A stretch of DNA of 64,000 nt, from positions 124,001 through 188,000 of the forward strand of contig NZ_CP110973.1 of NCBI RefSeq assembly GCF_026248825.1. The letters are read 5' to 3'. Positions 1 to 9,013 of the stretch are shown one piece after another (within the stretch, counting starts at the first letter, position 1; the number at the start of each line of letters is the position of its first letter). The stretch is from Larkinella insperata. Lineage in GTDB: Bacteria; Bacteroidota; Bacteroidia; Cytophagales; Spirosomataceae. The notes beneath the pieces are model-generated. The model made no database searches. It worked only from the letters and a program-made list of their open reading frames with translations, and was not told the origin of the DNA. A program made the position numbers and the translations under genes.

Positions 1-651
1 GGCCGCTACCCAAATGGCGACATGAACGTTGCCGGTCCACTGCGCCAGTTTTCGTTGCAAAAGCCCCCGAAACAGCACCTCTTCGCCAATGCCCGGAATG
101 ATGGCAATCACCAGCAGAGCAATTACCAGCTCCAGCGGTGAGGAGAAATCCGTCAGGAAGGTCGTCAGTTCGGAAAGCTGGTCTTCCTTTTGTTTCATCC
201 ATTCTTCCAGTCCGCGGAGCGCATCCGGCAGATCAAGGTTCTGATTCCATTCGATAATCAACCCGTTGAAAGGCATGAAGGTAATGGTTAGCAGAGCCAC
301 CAGCCCCACGGCCCGAACGGCGCTGAGCGGCCGGGTGTTGAAGTCGGTCCACCCCCGGTGTTCAATCCAGCGCAGGTAGAGCAGGCTCGGCAGCAGAAAT
401 GAGCAAAGGTGGCTGACGGCCTGAATCAGCATCAGCAACTGCCAACTGCCCGGAAAATCGGCGGGATTGTTTAAAATATCGGTTATTTCGCCCACCTCAT
501 AACCGCTCGTGGAAGCCCAGCCCGCCAGGAACACGCCGGCCAGCAAACCGCCCAGCGACATGCCCAGCAAGATAAAGCCCAACAGGACCAATAGACTACG
601 TAAAGGATGCAAAGGATTCGTTGACGGGGATGCAGAGCGGAAGTCTTCCAT
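1..651 (-). CDS. CPBP family intramembrane metalloprotease (3' end cut by window edge)
   Basis: The minus strand is open from an ATG at 651 to the window edge (217 codons, no stop reached). The translation starts MEDFRSASPSTNPL and has several hydrophobic membrane segments. Near the left edge it contains the motif EEVLFRG (about residue 190 on), the hallmark glutamate pair of the CPBP/Abi (CAAX protease-like) family, whose conserved Glu and His residues form the metal-dependent active site in the membrane. The later His motifs of the family would lie outside the window. Its substrate cannot be told. It is divergent from dusB, with about 130 bp of shared upstream region. Confidence 0.85.
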   Translation of the reverse strand, partial: MEDFRSASPSTNPLHPLRSLLVLLGFILLGMSLGGLLAGVFLAGWASTSGYEVGEITDILNNPADFPGSWQLLMLIQAVSHLCSFLLPSLLYLRWIEHRGWTDFNTRPLSAVRAVGLVALLTITFMPFNGLIIEWNQNLDLPDALRGLEEWMKQKEDQLSELTTFLTDFSSPLELVIALLVIAIIPGIGEEVLFRGLLQRKLAQWTGNVHVAIWVAA

Positions 652-784
652 AATTGCTGTAAATTTACGGCCAAAACCGTGAGGTCCTTACAAGTACACA
701 ATTTTTAATCCCAACACCTGTACGATTTTTGGGCCCCGGGGGTTTCAAACCGAACATCTTTAGAAACGGCGTTGTTAGCGATAT

Positions 785-1774
785 ATGGTTAAAATTGGAA
801 CAATTGAACTGGGCGACTTCCCGCTGCTGCTGGCGCCAATGGAGGATGTCAGCGATCCGCCGTTCCGGGCGGTTTGCAAGGCGAACGGAGCCGATTTGAT
901 GTATACGGAATTTATTTCGTCGGAGGGATTAATCCGGGACGCGGCCAAGAGCGTTCAGAAACTGGACATATTCGAATACGAACGCCCGATTGGTATTCAG
1001 CTTTTCGGTTCAGACATCGAAACCATGCGGGTCTGCGCCGAAATTGCCACGCGCGCGAATCCGGATCTGATCGATATCAACTACGGTTGCCCGGTCAAGA
1101 ATGTGGCTTGCCGGGGTGCCGGGGCGGCTTTGCTGCAAGATGTTCCGAAAATGGTGAAAATGACCGAAGCCGTCGTGAAAGCCACCCACCTGCCCGTCAC
1201 CGTAAAGACCCGCCTGGGCTGGGACGAAAACACAAAAAACATTCAGGAAGTGGCCGAGCGTTTGCAGGACATCGGTATTCAGGCGTTGACCGTTCACGGG
1301 CGTACGCGGGTGCAGATGTACAAAGGCGAAGCCGACTGGACACTCATTGGCCGGGTGAAGGAAAACCCGCGCATCAACATCCCGATTTTTGGCAACGGCG
1401 ATATTGAAAGCCCTGAAAAGGCGCTGGAGTACAAAAACCGGTTTGGCGTCGACGGCATCATGATTGGCCGTGCCAGCATTGGCTACCCCTGGGTTTTCAA
1501 CGAAATCAAGCACTACCTGCGGACGGGCGGGCATTTAGCCGCTCCTACCCTGGCCGACCGGGTGGCCGTCTGCAAACAACACCTGGAGTTTTCGATTCGC
1601 TGGAAAGGCGAGAAAACCGGCATCTTCGAAATGCGTCGTCATTATACCAATTACTTCAAGGGCCTCGACAATTTCAAACCGTTCCGGCTCCGGCTGGTGC
1701 AGGCTGATACGCTGGCGGAAATCAGCGGTATTCTGGACGAAATCACCGAAACGTACGAGGTAGCCCTGCTTTGA
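785..1774 (+). CDS. dusB: tRNA-dihydrouridine synthase DusB
   Basis: A 329-residue FMN-dependent enzyme that reduces uridine to dihydrouridine in the tRNA D-loop. The TIM-barrel part begins with LLLAPMEDVSDPPFR (residues 14-28), the family's flavin-binding start. DINYGCPVKNV around residues 97-107 holds the conserved GCP cysteine (about C102) that acts as proton donor in the family. TVKTRLGWD, LTVHGRTR and GIMIGRA are further Dus signatures, and the C-terminal helical domain is present. Length is normal for DusB. ATG at 785 follows a divergent intergenic region; a strong hairpin with a T-tract lies about 105 bp after the stop. Confidence 0.95.
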   Translation: MVKIGTIELGDFPLLLAPMEDVSDPPFRAVCKANGADLMYTEFISSEGLIRDAAKSVQKLDIFEYERPIGIQLFGSDIETMRVCAEIATRANPDLIDINYGCPVKNVACRGAGAALLQDVPKMVKMTEAVVKATHLPVTVKTRLGWDENTKNIQEVAERLQDIGIQALTVHGRTRVQMYKGEADWTLIGRVKENPRINIPIFGNGDIESPEKALEYKNRFGVDGIMIGRASIGYPWVFNEIKHYLRTGGHLAAPTLADRVAVCKQHLEFSIRWKGEKTGIFEMRRHYTNYFKGLDNFKPFRLRLVQADTLAEISGILDEITETYEVALL

Positions 1775-2085
1775 GGTACGAATTCCGAAGTACTGACGAT
1801 TTTACCGTTTTAATTGTAAAAGTACTGGTGCCTCGGGACATGGCCGATCCGGGTGCCCATTCCACCTAAACAGAAACCTGAAGCCCCTGCAAGCCGTCAG
1901 GGGCTTTTTTATGCTGCAAAGCCGCTTCGTCAGCCTCTGGGCTCTTGAGTAAGGGGTTTAGCTTTCAGTGGCGGGTGGTTTGCTTGGCTTGGCCTACCCA
2001 AACCGACTTTCATTCAACCCATTAGCGCTGGACACTTTTTTACAATCGACCGAACCAAATTCTGGCGACCGATGGTTTTCGTTTT
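1775..2085. other. Intergenic region between dusB and EamA gene
   Basis: About 310 bp without a convincing gene. It holds a rho-independent terminator (1881-1910). The rest is presumed promoter and leader of the EamA gene; I see no clear promoter box. Confidence 0.6.
1881..1910 (+). terminator. Rho-independent terminator after dusB
   Basis: Perfect 9-bp stem AAGCCCCTG / CAGGGGCTT with an 8-nt loop, followed by a run of T. It sits about 105 bp after the dusB stop. Confidence 0.85.
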
Positions 2086-3009
2086 ATGACAAGACTGTTT
2101 ACCGAAAAATCCCCCACTCTACCCGAACCGGATCTTTCTTCATCCCCAAACCACCGGTTACAAGCCTGGTTGTTGCTTATACTGGTCGCTCTGATCTGGG
2201 GCACTTCTTTTATTTTAATCAAACACAGTCTGACGGCTTTTTCGGCCATCCAGGTCGGAACAGGTCGCATCTTCTTGGCGCTGGTCTTTTTCCTCCCGTA
2301 TCTGCTCGTTCGCAGGAACCAGTTTCCCCGCGACCGCTGGCTGCCCCTCCTGGGGTCGGGGGCACTCGGTTACCTGATCCCCGCCATGCTGTTTGCTACC
2401 GCCGGGGCGCACCTGAATAGCTCGCTGGCCGGAACGTTGAACGCCCTCAGCCCGCTGTTTACCTTCCTGATCGGCGTGCTTTTATTCGGCCGACGGGCGA
2501 AGCTGCTGCAGGTTGGTGGTATTCTGCTGGGTTTCGCCGGATCGGTCTTTCTGGTCTTTTTCAGCGCAACCGGCTCCTTTTCCTACAACGGGTACGCCTT
2601 TCTGATTGTGCTGGCCACCCTCTTCTACGGCTTCAACATCAACATCGTCTCCCGGTATTTATCCGACTTGCCGGCCCTGCTTTCCACGGCCTCCACCTTT
2701 GCAATGGTTGGCCCGATTGCCCTGCTCGGGCTGGCGACGACGGACTTCCCGACTCGGGCTGCCGCTCCGGGTTCAACGCCCGCCCTGCTGATGCTCATCA
2801 CCCTCGGCATGATTGGTTCGGGCTTCGCCACCATTCTTTTTAACCGGGTTATCCAGCTTACTTCCGCAGTTTTTGCCTCAACGGTAACCTATCTGATTCC
2901 CGTCGTGGCGGTCGTCTGGGGGTTGTTCGACGGCGAACCGCTGCACTGGCCGCAGGTTGCCGGTATGGGAATTTGCCTCTTGGGTGTATATTTGATCAAC
3001 AAAAAATAA
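2086..3009 (+). CDS. EamA-family (DMT superfamily) transporter
   Basis: A 307-residue integral membrane protein with about ten hydrophobic helices arranged as two EamA repeats. The first repeat starts at about residue 28 with LLLILVALIWGTSFILIK, a typical EamA opening (WGxxF), and the second at about residue 165 (YAFLIVLATLFYGFNINIV). Members export or import small metabolites such as amino acids or nucleosides; the substrate cannot be read from sequence. A biotin-carrier-like gene starts 20 bp after the stop, so the two are probably co-transcribed, though no functional link is evident. Confidence 0.88.
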   Translation: MTRLFTEKSPTLPEPDLSSSPNHRLQAWLLLILVALIWGTSFILIKHSLTAFSAIQVGTGRIFLALVFFLPYLLVRRNQFPRDRWLPLLGSGALGYLIPAMLFATAGAHLNSSLAGTLNALSPLFTFLIGVLLFGRRAKLLQVGGILLGFAGSVFLVFFSATGSFSYNGYAFLIVLATLFYGFNINIVSRYLSDLPALLSTASTFAMVGPIALLGLATTDFPTRAAAPGSTPALLMLITLGMIGSGFATILFNRVIQLTSAVFASTVTYLIPVVAVVWGLFDGEPLHWPQVAGMGICLLGVYLINKK

Positions 3010-3029
3010 AACGCCTTAGCCCTTGCTTC

Positions 3030-3530
3030 ATGTTTCGTGCTTCCGTTAACGATCAGCCCCCCTTTGAAATTGATTTTGCCAGCAACCAACCGGTTCTAAA
3101 CGGCCAGCCTTTTCCCTGGGATCTGGTTCGGCTGAACGACCGGATGTTTCACATTCTCCACCAGAACCGTTCGTACATCGCCGAAATTCTGCACCTGGAC
3201 CACGCGGCCAAAACCGCAACAATCAAGATTAACGAGTCAATTCATCAGGTTCAGCTCAAAGACCGTTTCGATCTGCTGCTCGAACAGATGGGTATGAGTA
3301 CGGTCAGCCAGACGAAGATCAACGAGATCAAGGCGCCGATGCCCGGCCTGATCCTAAGCCTGAGCGTTCAGCCCGGCGATGTGGTGCGTAAAGGCGATAT
3401 CGTCCTGATTCTGGAAGCGATGAAAATGGAAAACGTCATCAAATCACCCGGCGACGGCACGATCAAAACCGTCCGGATTGGCCGCGGTCAAACCGTTGAG
3501 AAAAACCAGGTCCTGGTAGAATTCAGTTGA
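3030..3530 (+). CDS. Stand-alone biotin/lipoyl carrier protein (BCCP-like)
   Basis: A 166-residue protein taking the ATG at 3030, which lies just past the EamA stop; an in-frame extension upstream would overlap that gene. The C-terminal half (about residues 97-166) is a biotinyl domain with the signature EAMKMENVI; Lys132 in the MKM motif is the predicted biotinylation site. The MPGLILSLSVQPGDVV segment is also typical. The N-terminal 90 residues resemble the linker/BT-like part of biotin carboxylase alpha subunits. It should carry CO2 for an acyl-CoA or pyruvate-type carboxylase, but no carboxylase subunit is encoded in the window. Confidence 0.85.
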   Translation: MFRASVNDQPPFEIDFASNQPVLNGQPFPWDLVRLNDRMFHILHQNRSYIAEILHLDHAAKTATIKINESIHQVQLKDRFDLLLEQMGMSTVSQTKINEIKAPMPGLILSLSVQPGDVVRKGDIVLILEAMKMENVIKSPGDGTIKTVRIGRGQTVEKNQVLVEFS

Positions 3531-3585
3531 GCTGGCAGAATCAGAAGAGAGGAATTGGCAGGCGTATTCTCTTGCGCAGCGCATT

Positions 3586-3618
3586 TTAACTCTTAGCTCT
3601 TGTCTCTTAACTCATCAC
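3586..3618. repeat. Intergenic low-complexity repeat of the GAGTTAAGA family
   Basis: The minus strand here reads GTGATGAGTTAAGAG followed by further GAGCTAAGAGTTAA words. It closely matches the repeat at the end of the CrtW-like gene (about 21890-21920). It lies directly upstream of pyrH. Confidence 0.55.
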
Positions 3619-3625
3619 AGTTCAC

Positions 3626-3633
3626 TATATTTG
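3626..3633 (+). promoter_or_regulatory. Candidate -7 box upstream of pyrH
   Basis: TATATTTG fits the Bacteroidetes primary-sigma -7 consensus TAnnTTTG and is 17 bp before the pyrH ATG. No well-spaced -33 TTTG is seen. Confidence 0.35.
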
Positions 3634-3650
3634 CCGCCAAACTTTCCTTC

Positions 3651-4367
3651 ATGGCTCAACTAAAATATAAACGAATTCTGCTGAAGCTTAGCGGAGAAGC
3701 ATTAAGCGGAGAAAAAGGGTACGGTATCGATCCGACAGTTTTAGAACAGTACAGTCTGGAAATCAAGCGGGTTGTCGAAATGGGTGTCCAGGTTGCTATC
3801 GTTATCGGCGGGGGCAATATTTTCCGGGGTATCCAGGGCGAACGCAGCGGTATGGACCGGGTTCAGGGCGATTACATGGGCATGCTGGCAACGGTTATCA
3901 ACGCCATGGCCATTCAGAGTTCGCTCGAGCAGCACGGGTTGTACACGCGCGTGATGTCGGCCATCAAGATGGAGCAGGTTTGCGAACCGTACGTCCGTCG
4001 GCGGGCTGTTCGTCACCTCGAAAAAGGCCGCGTCGTCATCTTCGGCGCCGGAACCGGAAACCCGTACTTCACGACGGACACAACGGCCAGCCTGCGCGCC
4101 ATCGAGATCGAAGCGGACGTGGTTCTGAAAGGCACTAAAGTTGACGGAGTGTACACGGCTGACCCGTTCAAGGATAAAACCGCCACCCGGTATACGACGA
4201 TTTCCTTTCAGGACGTTTACGAGAAGAAACTGAACGTAATGGACCTGACTGCCTTTACGTTGTGCAAGGAAAACAATCTTCCGATCATCGTGTTCGACAT
4301 GAACCGTTCCAACAACCTGGTTCGACTGGTGGAGGGCGAAGACATCGGCACGCTGATTACGGGCTAA
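3651..4367 (+). CDS. pyrH: UMP kinase
   Basis: A 238-residue amino-acid-kinase-fold enzyme that phosphorylates UMP to UDP with ATP, the committed step of pyrimidine nucleotide supply. The N-terminus YKRILLKLSGEALSG is the PyrH phosphate-binding start. VAIVIGGGNIFRG, the GDYMGMLATVINAMA stretch and the GAGTGNPYFTTDTTA motif (UMP and ATP sites) are all present. ATG at 3651 is chosen because the conserved kinase sequence starts four residues later; the upstream in-frame extension runs into a repeat. frr follows about 130 bp downstream, the usual pyrH-frr order. Confidence 0.96.
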   Translation: MAQLKYKRILLKLSGEALSGEKGYGIDPTVLEQYSLEIKRVVEMGVQVAIVIGGGNIFRGIQGERSGMDRVQGDYMGMLATVINAMAIQSSLEQHGLYTRVMSAIKMEQVCEPYVRRRAVRHLEKGRVVIFGAGTGNPYFTTDTTASLRAIEIEADVVLKGTKVDGVYTADPFKDKTATRYTTISFQDVYEKKLNVMDLTAFTLCKENNLPIIVFDMNRSNNLVRLVEGEDIGTLITG

Positions 4368-4388
4368 TTTTTTAAATGACGAATTAAG

Positions 4389-4486
4389 AATGATGAACGA
4401 TGAATCCGGAATGGGTCGCTGATGCGATGATCGACGGTAAATAAACCGTCAGCCCGTTCATCGCCCATCGTTCATACTTCATCATT
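4389..4486. repeat. Compound inverted repeat between pyrH and frr
   Basis: AATGATGAA (4389-4397) pairs with TTCATCATT (4478-4486). CGATGAA (4398-4404) pairs with TTCATCG (4457-4463). A hairpin GACGGT/ACCGTC (4433-4450) is nested inside. The element belongs to the same word family as the inverted repeats at 35252, 49531 and 54253 and splits the pyrH-frr pair. Confidence 0.6.
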
Positions 4487-4497
4487 TATGTAAAACT

Positions 4498-5058
4498 ATG
4501 GAAGAAATTGAGCTTTATCTCGAGGACGCCCGGGATACGATGGAAAAGGCGTTAAAACATTTGAACATCGAATTATCCAAAATCCGGGCGGGCAAGGCCT
4601 CAACCGCGATGCTGGACGGTCTTCAGGTGGAGTATTACGGTGTCAACTCTCCGATCAACAACGTGGCTTCGATCACAACGCCCGACGCCCGGACTATTTC
4701 CATCAAGCCGTTCGAGAAAAAGATGATTGCTGAAATCGAAAAATCCATTCGTAACAGCAACCTGGGTCTGTCGCCCACCAACGACGGCGAAAACATCCGG
4801 CTGAACATCCCGCCCCTGACCGAGGAGCGCCGTCGCGATCTGGTCAAGAAGGTAAGGCAGGAAATTGAAGTCGGTAAAGTCAACATCCGTAACATACGCA
4901 AAGACACCAACGAAGACATTCGGAAATTGACTAAAGAGGGCGTTTCGGAAGACGATGTTAAAAAGGGTGAAGAGCGCGTTCAGAAACTAACCGATAGTTT
5001 TATCGCCAAAATTGACAGCATTTTCGTAGCCAAAGAACAGGACATTATGTCAGTATAA
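4498..5058 (+). CDS. frr: Ribosome recycling factor
   Basis: A 186-residue protein that, with EF-G, splits the post-termination ribosome. It shows the RRF pattern throughout: MEKALKHLNIELSKIRAGKAS at the start of the triple-helix bundle (I quote only the first part as motif), YYGVNSPINNVASI in the small domain, ISIKPFEK, and LTEERRRDLVKKVRQEIE leading into the final helices with IRNIRKDTNEDIRKL. Length is standard. A strong terminator follows at 5082-5130. Confidence 0.96.
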   Translation: MEEIELYLEDARDTMEKALKHLNIELSKIRAGKASTAMLDGLQVEYYGVNSPINNVASITTPDARTISIKPFEKKMIAEIEKSIRNSNLGLSPTNDGENIRLNIPPLTEERRRDLVKKVRQEIEVGKVNIRNIRKDTNEDIRKLTKEGVSEDDVKKGEERVQKLTDSFIAKIDSIFVAKEQDIMSV

Positions 5059-5081
5059 ACGGTTTCGACCTTTTGCTACCG

Positions 5082-5130
5082 GCTTCGGAATCCTCAAAGG
5101 CGCTAGACCCGAGGATTCCGAAGCTTTTTT
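5082..5130 (+). terminator. Rho-independent terminator after frr
   Basis: Perfect 14-bp stem GCTTCGGAATCCTC / GAGGATTCCGAAGC with a 15-nt loop and a T6 tail. Confidence 0.9.
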
Positions 5131-5305
5131 AGTAAGCTTTCTCCTGAAATGCCTCCGTTGTTTCTTCTTTTCCGCTAAGCCACTCCGTTTTACTAACGTT
5201 GGCACAGTAGCGTTCCCGGTTGGCCGACAAAACCGGACCAGCTCCACTTAGACGAATGCCCAGTAATGGTAAAATAAGCCCGAATGGTTTTTGGGTTGCT
5301 TTCAT
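5129..5305 (-). CDS. Possible small secreted or membrane-anchored protein (uncertain)
   Basis: An open frame of 58 codons starting MKATQKPFGLILPLLGIRL, a plausible short signal or anchor, followed by a polar tail ending TTEAFQEKAY with one cysteine. It is not recognised. It occupies the otherwise empty strand between a terminator and the receptor gene. Codon use is not odd, but no promoter or terminator supports it, so it may be a chance frame. Confidence 0.25.
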   Translation of the reverse strand: MKATQKPFGLILPLLGIRLSGAGPVLSANRERYCANVSKTEWLSGKEETTEAFQEKAY

Positions 5306-5486
5306 CGCAATAGGCAACATTGACTAAAGCTGCTGGCTTGGCATCGGTTTATTCCAATAGCAAACAGCAGGTGATTTGGGGACAAAATCGCCCTTTAAAA
5401 AACCGAATACTCCAAAACGATCATACTTTATTGCAAACACCCCCTTTCTTCTTATCTTGTAGCTAGATCTAAACCTATGCCAATTT

Positions 5487-7901
5487 GTGAAATTTTTACG
5501 CTGCGCCGGTCTGCTCGTGATCACCGGATTTCTGATTGTTGCTAATACCGATCTTCTTTTCGCCCAGTCTACGCTTTCCCGCGTTATTTCAGGCTATGTG
5601 CGGGAAACGGGCACGAACAAACCCATTGCCGGCGCTTCGGTATTTATTCGGGAAACCCGCCGGGGCACCACCACCGACCGGCAAGGCTTCTACACCCTGA
5701 CGGTTTCGGAGGGTACCTACAATCTGCTCTTTTCGCACTTGGGATACCTGCGTTTTGAGCAAACCGTAACCGTTCCGCCCAACCGAAATCTAAACAACAT
5801 TTCACTGGCGCCCGACACCCAACTGCTCAATGAAGTGACGGTGAAAACCGAGTCGCCCGACCGAAACGTTAAAAAGGTGGAACTGGGCGTTACCCAGTTA
5901 CCCATCCAAAGCATCATTAAAATGCCCGCGCTCATGGGCGAAGTGGATGTTATGCGGAGTTTGCTGCTGCTGCCGGGCGTTACAACCGTCGGCGAAGGAG
6001 CCACCGGCATCAACGTGCGGGGGGGCAGCGTTGACCAGAATCTGGTGCTGCTCGACGACGCCCCGATCTACAACTCCTCGCATTTGATGGGTTTCTTTTC
6101 GGTATTCAACCCCGATGCCGTCCGCGATGTAACCCTGCAAAAAGGCAGCCTGCCCGCCCGCTACGGGGGCCGAACCTCCGCCGTGCTGGATGTTCGAACG
6201 AAAGAACCCGACGCCGAAAAGCTGCGGCTCAGTGGCGGTGTTGGACTTATCTCCAACCGACTTGGCCTTGAAGGTCCGCTTGCTGGTCGCAAGCTCACCT
6301 TTCTGGCCGACGCCCGGCTAGCGCTCAACGACTTTCTATTTAAACTGGGACCAACCAACATCAGGGATGTTAAAGCCAGTTTTTATGACCTGACGACCAA
6401 GCTCAAATTTTTACCCAACGAACGGAATACGGTTTACCTGTCCGGTTACGCCAGCAACGACCGGATGCTGCTGCCCTCGGATTCGCTGCTGGCAGTGGAT
6501 GTGTCGGCTTCGCAAACGGGTTTTGACTACCAGACCGCCAACGGTTCGTTCCGCTGGACGCACACGTTCAACGAGCAGCTCAGCATGTCCGTCTCGGCGG
6601 TGTTTTCCCGTTACCGATCGGCCATGAGTGTACCCGACAGCAGCAACGAATTTCGGTTGCAGTCGGAGTTGTTGTCGAAGATTGGAAAGATTGAAATGAA
6701 TTACCAGACCGATCGACACCGCTGGGCAATTGGCCTTCAGGCCACCCATTACCGTCTGGAACCCAACACCCTGAAGCCCGGGCCGTTCTCGAATGTGCTG
6801 CCCGTCAACCTGCCAACCGAATACGGCCTGGAAGCCGGTTTGTACGCCGAAGACGAGATCACGGTGAACGAAAAAGCGTCGCTGATTGCCGGCCTGCGGT
6901 ATTCGCAGTTTCTCTTTCTGGGGCCAACGGAAGTGCGTACCTACGCCCCCAACGGCCCGCGTCGGCCCGAAACGCTGCTGGACCGGGAAAACGTCGGATC
7001 GGGCGCGGTTGCGCAACAGTACGGGGGCCTCGAACCCCGGCTGGCCCTGCGCTGGGCGCTCCGGAACGACCGATCCCTGAAACTTGCCTACACCCGCACG
7101 CGCCAATTCCTGCAACTGGTTACCAACACCACGGCTGCCCTGCCCACTTCGCGCTGGAAATTAAGCGACAACCACATTCGCCCCCAGATCGCTGACCAGT
7201 TTTCGGCGGGGTATTTTCGCAATTTCCAGAACGATATGTACGAGGCCTCCGCCGAAGTGTATTACCGGCAAAGCCAGAACGCCATCGACTACCGCGACGG
7301 TGCAAAACTGCTGCTCAACCCCGCCCCCGAAACCGATCTGGTGCAGGGTCAGGGACGAGCTTATGGCCTAGAACTGATGCTGAAAAAAAATCGGGGATTC
7401 CTGACGGGCTGGGCCAGTTATGCCTTTACACGTACCCATTTGCTGATCGACGGTCCTTTTTCCGGGGAGCGAATCAATAGCGGGAGGTGGTATCCCGCCA
7501 ATTTCGACAAGCCGCACGCCGTAAACGTTCTGGCCATTTATCGACCATCGCTCAAGTTTACTTTTTCGGCCAATTACACCTACAGTACGGGCCGACCGAT
7601 GACCGTTCCGTACGCCAAGGCGCGGGTCAGCAACGTAGTGACGCTGCCAGTGTATCTCGACCGCAATCAGCAGCGCATTCCGGATTACCACCGGCTGGAC
7701 CTTTCGCTTACCTGGGAGAAGAATCCGGCCCGCAAAACCCGTTACTGGTACAGCTGGACGTTTTCCGTTTACAACCTTTACGCCCGCAAAAACGCGTACT
7801 CGGTGTTTTACCGGTTTAGCAGCTATTCAACGGGCGATGCCAATAAATTGTCCATTTTTGGTTCGGCCATTCCGTCGCTGACTTACAATTTTAAGCTGTA
7901 A
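5487..7901 (+). CDS. TonB-dependent outer-membrane receptor with carboxypeptidase-D-like N-terminal domain
   Basis: An 804-residue receptor. A signal peptide ends near LLFAQ (residue 27). A CarboxypepD_reg-like domain follows (about 33-112, ISGYVRETGTNKPIAGASVFI). Next comes a plug domain (about 140-240) with VRGGSVDQNLVLLDDAPIYN, then a beta-barrel that ends in an aromatic strand (SLTYNFKL). Translation most likely starts at GTG 5487: the nearby ATG at 5477 is out of frame and no in-frame ATG precedes the signal peptide. The DUF4249 lipoprotein gene begins 11 bp downstream, a pairing common in Bacteroidetes where the lipoprotein is thought to act with the receptor. The ligand is unknown. Confidence 0.9.
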   Translation: MKFLRCAGLLVITGFLIVANTDLLFAQSTLSRVISGYVRETGTNKPIAGASVFIRETRRGTTTDRQGFYTLTVSEGTYNLLFSHLGYLRFEQTVTVPPNRNLNNISLAPDTQLLNEVTVKTESPDRNVKKVELGVTQLPIQSIIKMPALMGEVDVMRSLLLLPGVTTVGEGATGINVRGGSVDQNLVLLDDAPIYNSSHLMGFFSVFNPDAVRDVTLQKGSLPARYGGRTSAVLDVRTKEPDAEKLRLSGGVGLISNRLGLEGPLAGRKLTFLADARLALNDFLFKLGPTNIRDVKASFYDLTTKLKFLPNERNTVYLSGYASNDRMLLPSDSLLAVDVSASQTGFDYQTANGSFRWTHTFNEQLSMSVSAVFSRYRSAMSVPDSSNEFRLQSELLSKIGKIEMNYQTDRHRWAIGLQATHYRLEPNTLKPGPFSNVLPVNLPTEYGLEAGLYAEDEITVNEKASLIAGLRYSQFLFLGPTEVRTYAPNGPRRPETLLDRENVGSGAVAQQYGGLEPRLALRWALRNDRSLKLAYTRTRQFLQLVTNTTAALPTSRWKLSDNHIRPQIADQFSAGYFRNFQNDMYEASAEVYYRQSQNAIDYRDGAKLLLNPAPETDLVQGQGRAYGLELMLKKNRGFLTGWASYAFTRTHLLIDGPFSGERINSGRWYPANFDKPHAVNVLAIYRPSLKFTFSANYTYSTGRPMTVPYAKARVSNVVTLPVYLDRNQQRIPDYHRLDLSLTWEKNPARKTRYWYSWTFSVYNLYARKNAYSVFYRFSSYSTGDANKLSIFGSAIPSLTYNFKL

Positions 7902-7912
7902 AAGACTCCCGA

Positions 7913-8983
7913 ATGAAGCCCGTTTCTCTTCTTCTCATCTTTGTATTGGCCGGACTACTTTGCCAGTGTATTACCCCCATCAACCCCGATACACGTACCC
8001 TACCTCCTTCGCTGGTTGTAGACGGACTGGTGACCGACCAGCCGGGCCGCAGCCGGGTTTCGCTTAGCCTGACGGCCGACTATACCGCTACCTCGCTCAA
8101 TTATGTGGTTCAGGGAGCAGCTGTCTTTGTTACCGACAACACCGATCAGCGAACGGCTTTCAACGAAATATCGCCTGGTTTTTACCAGCCTGATTCAAGC
8201 TGGCGCGGTACGATTGGCCGCCAATACACACTTCATGTCCGGCTTTCCGACGGACGAGAGTACCAATCAAAACCGGAACTGATCCGCCCGATTGCTTCCA
8301 TCGATTCGATGTACGTTGAATACTCGCAGCAATTGAAATACGGTACGGATACCTACGACAAAGGATTTGATGTTTACCTCGACCTTCAGGACCCGGCCAC
8401 GCCCAATGATTATTACCGCTGGAGCTGGGTGCATTATGAAATACCGCAGTACTGTAAAATCGTTAAAATTCCGGTCTGCGGGAACTGTCTGGATCACTTG
8501 GAATTCGGGATGAGTTGCTGCGGATCCTGCTGGGACATTGTGCGATACCAGAATTTAATTAATATTACCAGTGACCAGGCTATCAATGGCAACCGCATCA
8601 GCCGCCGGTCCATCCTGCGAACTCCTTTCAACAGTTACTCAACGTATTACGTAGAGATTGAGCAGCAATCCCTGACCAAAGAAGCTTACGAATACCTGGC
8701 AACGCTGAAAGATCAGATCCAAAACACCGGAGGGCTTTTCGATGCGGCCCCGGCGACGCTGGTGGGCAACATGAGCCGCGTAAACGATCCGGAAGAGCGG
8801 GTGCTGGGTTATTTTGGTGCCTCTGCCATGACGATCCGCCCTTTGTACGTCGACCGACGCACAGCCCCGACTTATCCTGATGTCATTCCGTCTCCTCCCC
8901 CGCTTCCGCAGCCTGCCCCCTGCGAACCTTGCATCGAAAGCGCCATCCGAACTGGTAAAAAACCCATTTGGTGGCGGTATTAA
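7913..8983 (+). CDS. DUF4249 lipoprotein, receptor partner, with cysteine cluster
   Basis: A 356-residue predicted lipoprotein: a hydrophobic leader with lipobox LLCQC (Cys about 19). The body, from PPSLVVDGLVTDQPG on, matches the DUF4249 pattern of Ig-like N-terminal strands (AAVFVTDN, YTLHVRLSDGREYQS). It follows the TonB receptor by 11 bp and should be exported and anchored to the outer membrane next to it. Residues about 180-207 hold six cysteines (CK...CGNC...CCGSC), and the C-terminal tail adds a CEPC. Such clusters suggest disulfides or metal binding, but this is inference. It converges with the SusD gene 30 bp away. Confidence 0.82.
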   Translation: MKPVSLLLIFVLAGLLCQCITPINPDTRTLPPSLVVDGLVTDQPGRSRVSLSLTADYTATSLNYVVQGAAVFVTDNTDQRTAFNEISPGFYQPDSSWRGTIGRQYTLHVRLSDGREYQSKPELIRPIASIDSMYVEYSQQLKYGTDTYDKGFDVYLDLQDPATPNDYYRWSWVHYEIPQYCKIVKIPVCGNCLDHLEFGMSCCGSCWDIVRYQNLINITSDQAINGNRISRRSILRTPFNSYSTYYVEIEQQSLTKEAYEYLATLKDQIQNTGGLFDAAPATLVGNMSRVNDPEERVLGYFGASAMTIRPLYVDRRTAPTYPDVIPSPPPLPQPAPCEPCIESAIRTGKKPIWWRY

Positions 8984-9013
8984 CCCAAATTTAAAAATTC
9001 CGCCTATCCCGTC

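Larger units (their letters stand above)
5059..5486. other. Intergenic region between frr and TonB receptor gene
   Basis: About 430 bp. It holds the frr terminator, a possible 58-codon minus-strand gene (5129-5305) and the leader of the receptor gene. No other feature is seen. Confidence 0.5.

Noticed and set aside
1010..1534. Long minus-strand frame inside dusB
   Set aside because: Antisense frame of a clear gene with low-complexity, biased composition; typical of high-GC third positions.
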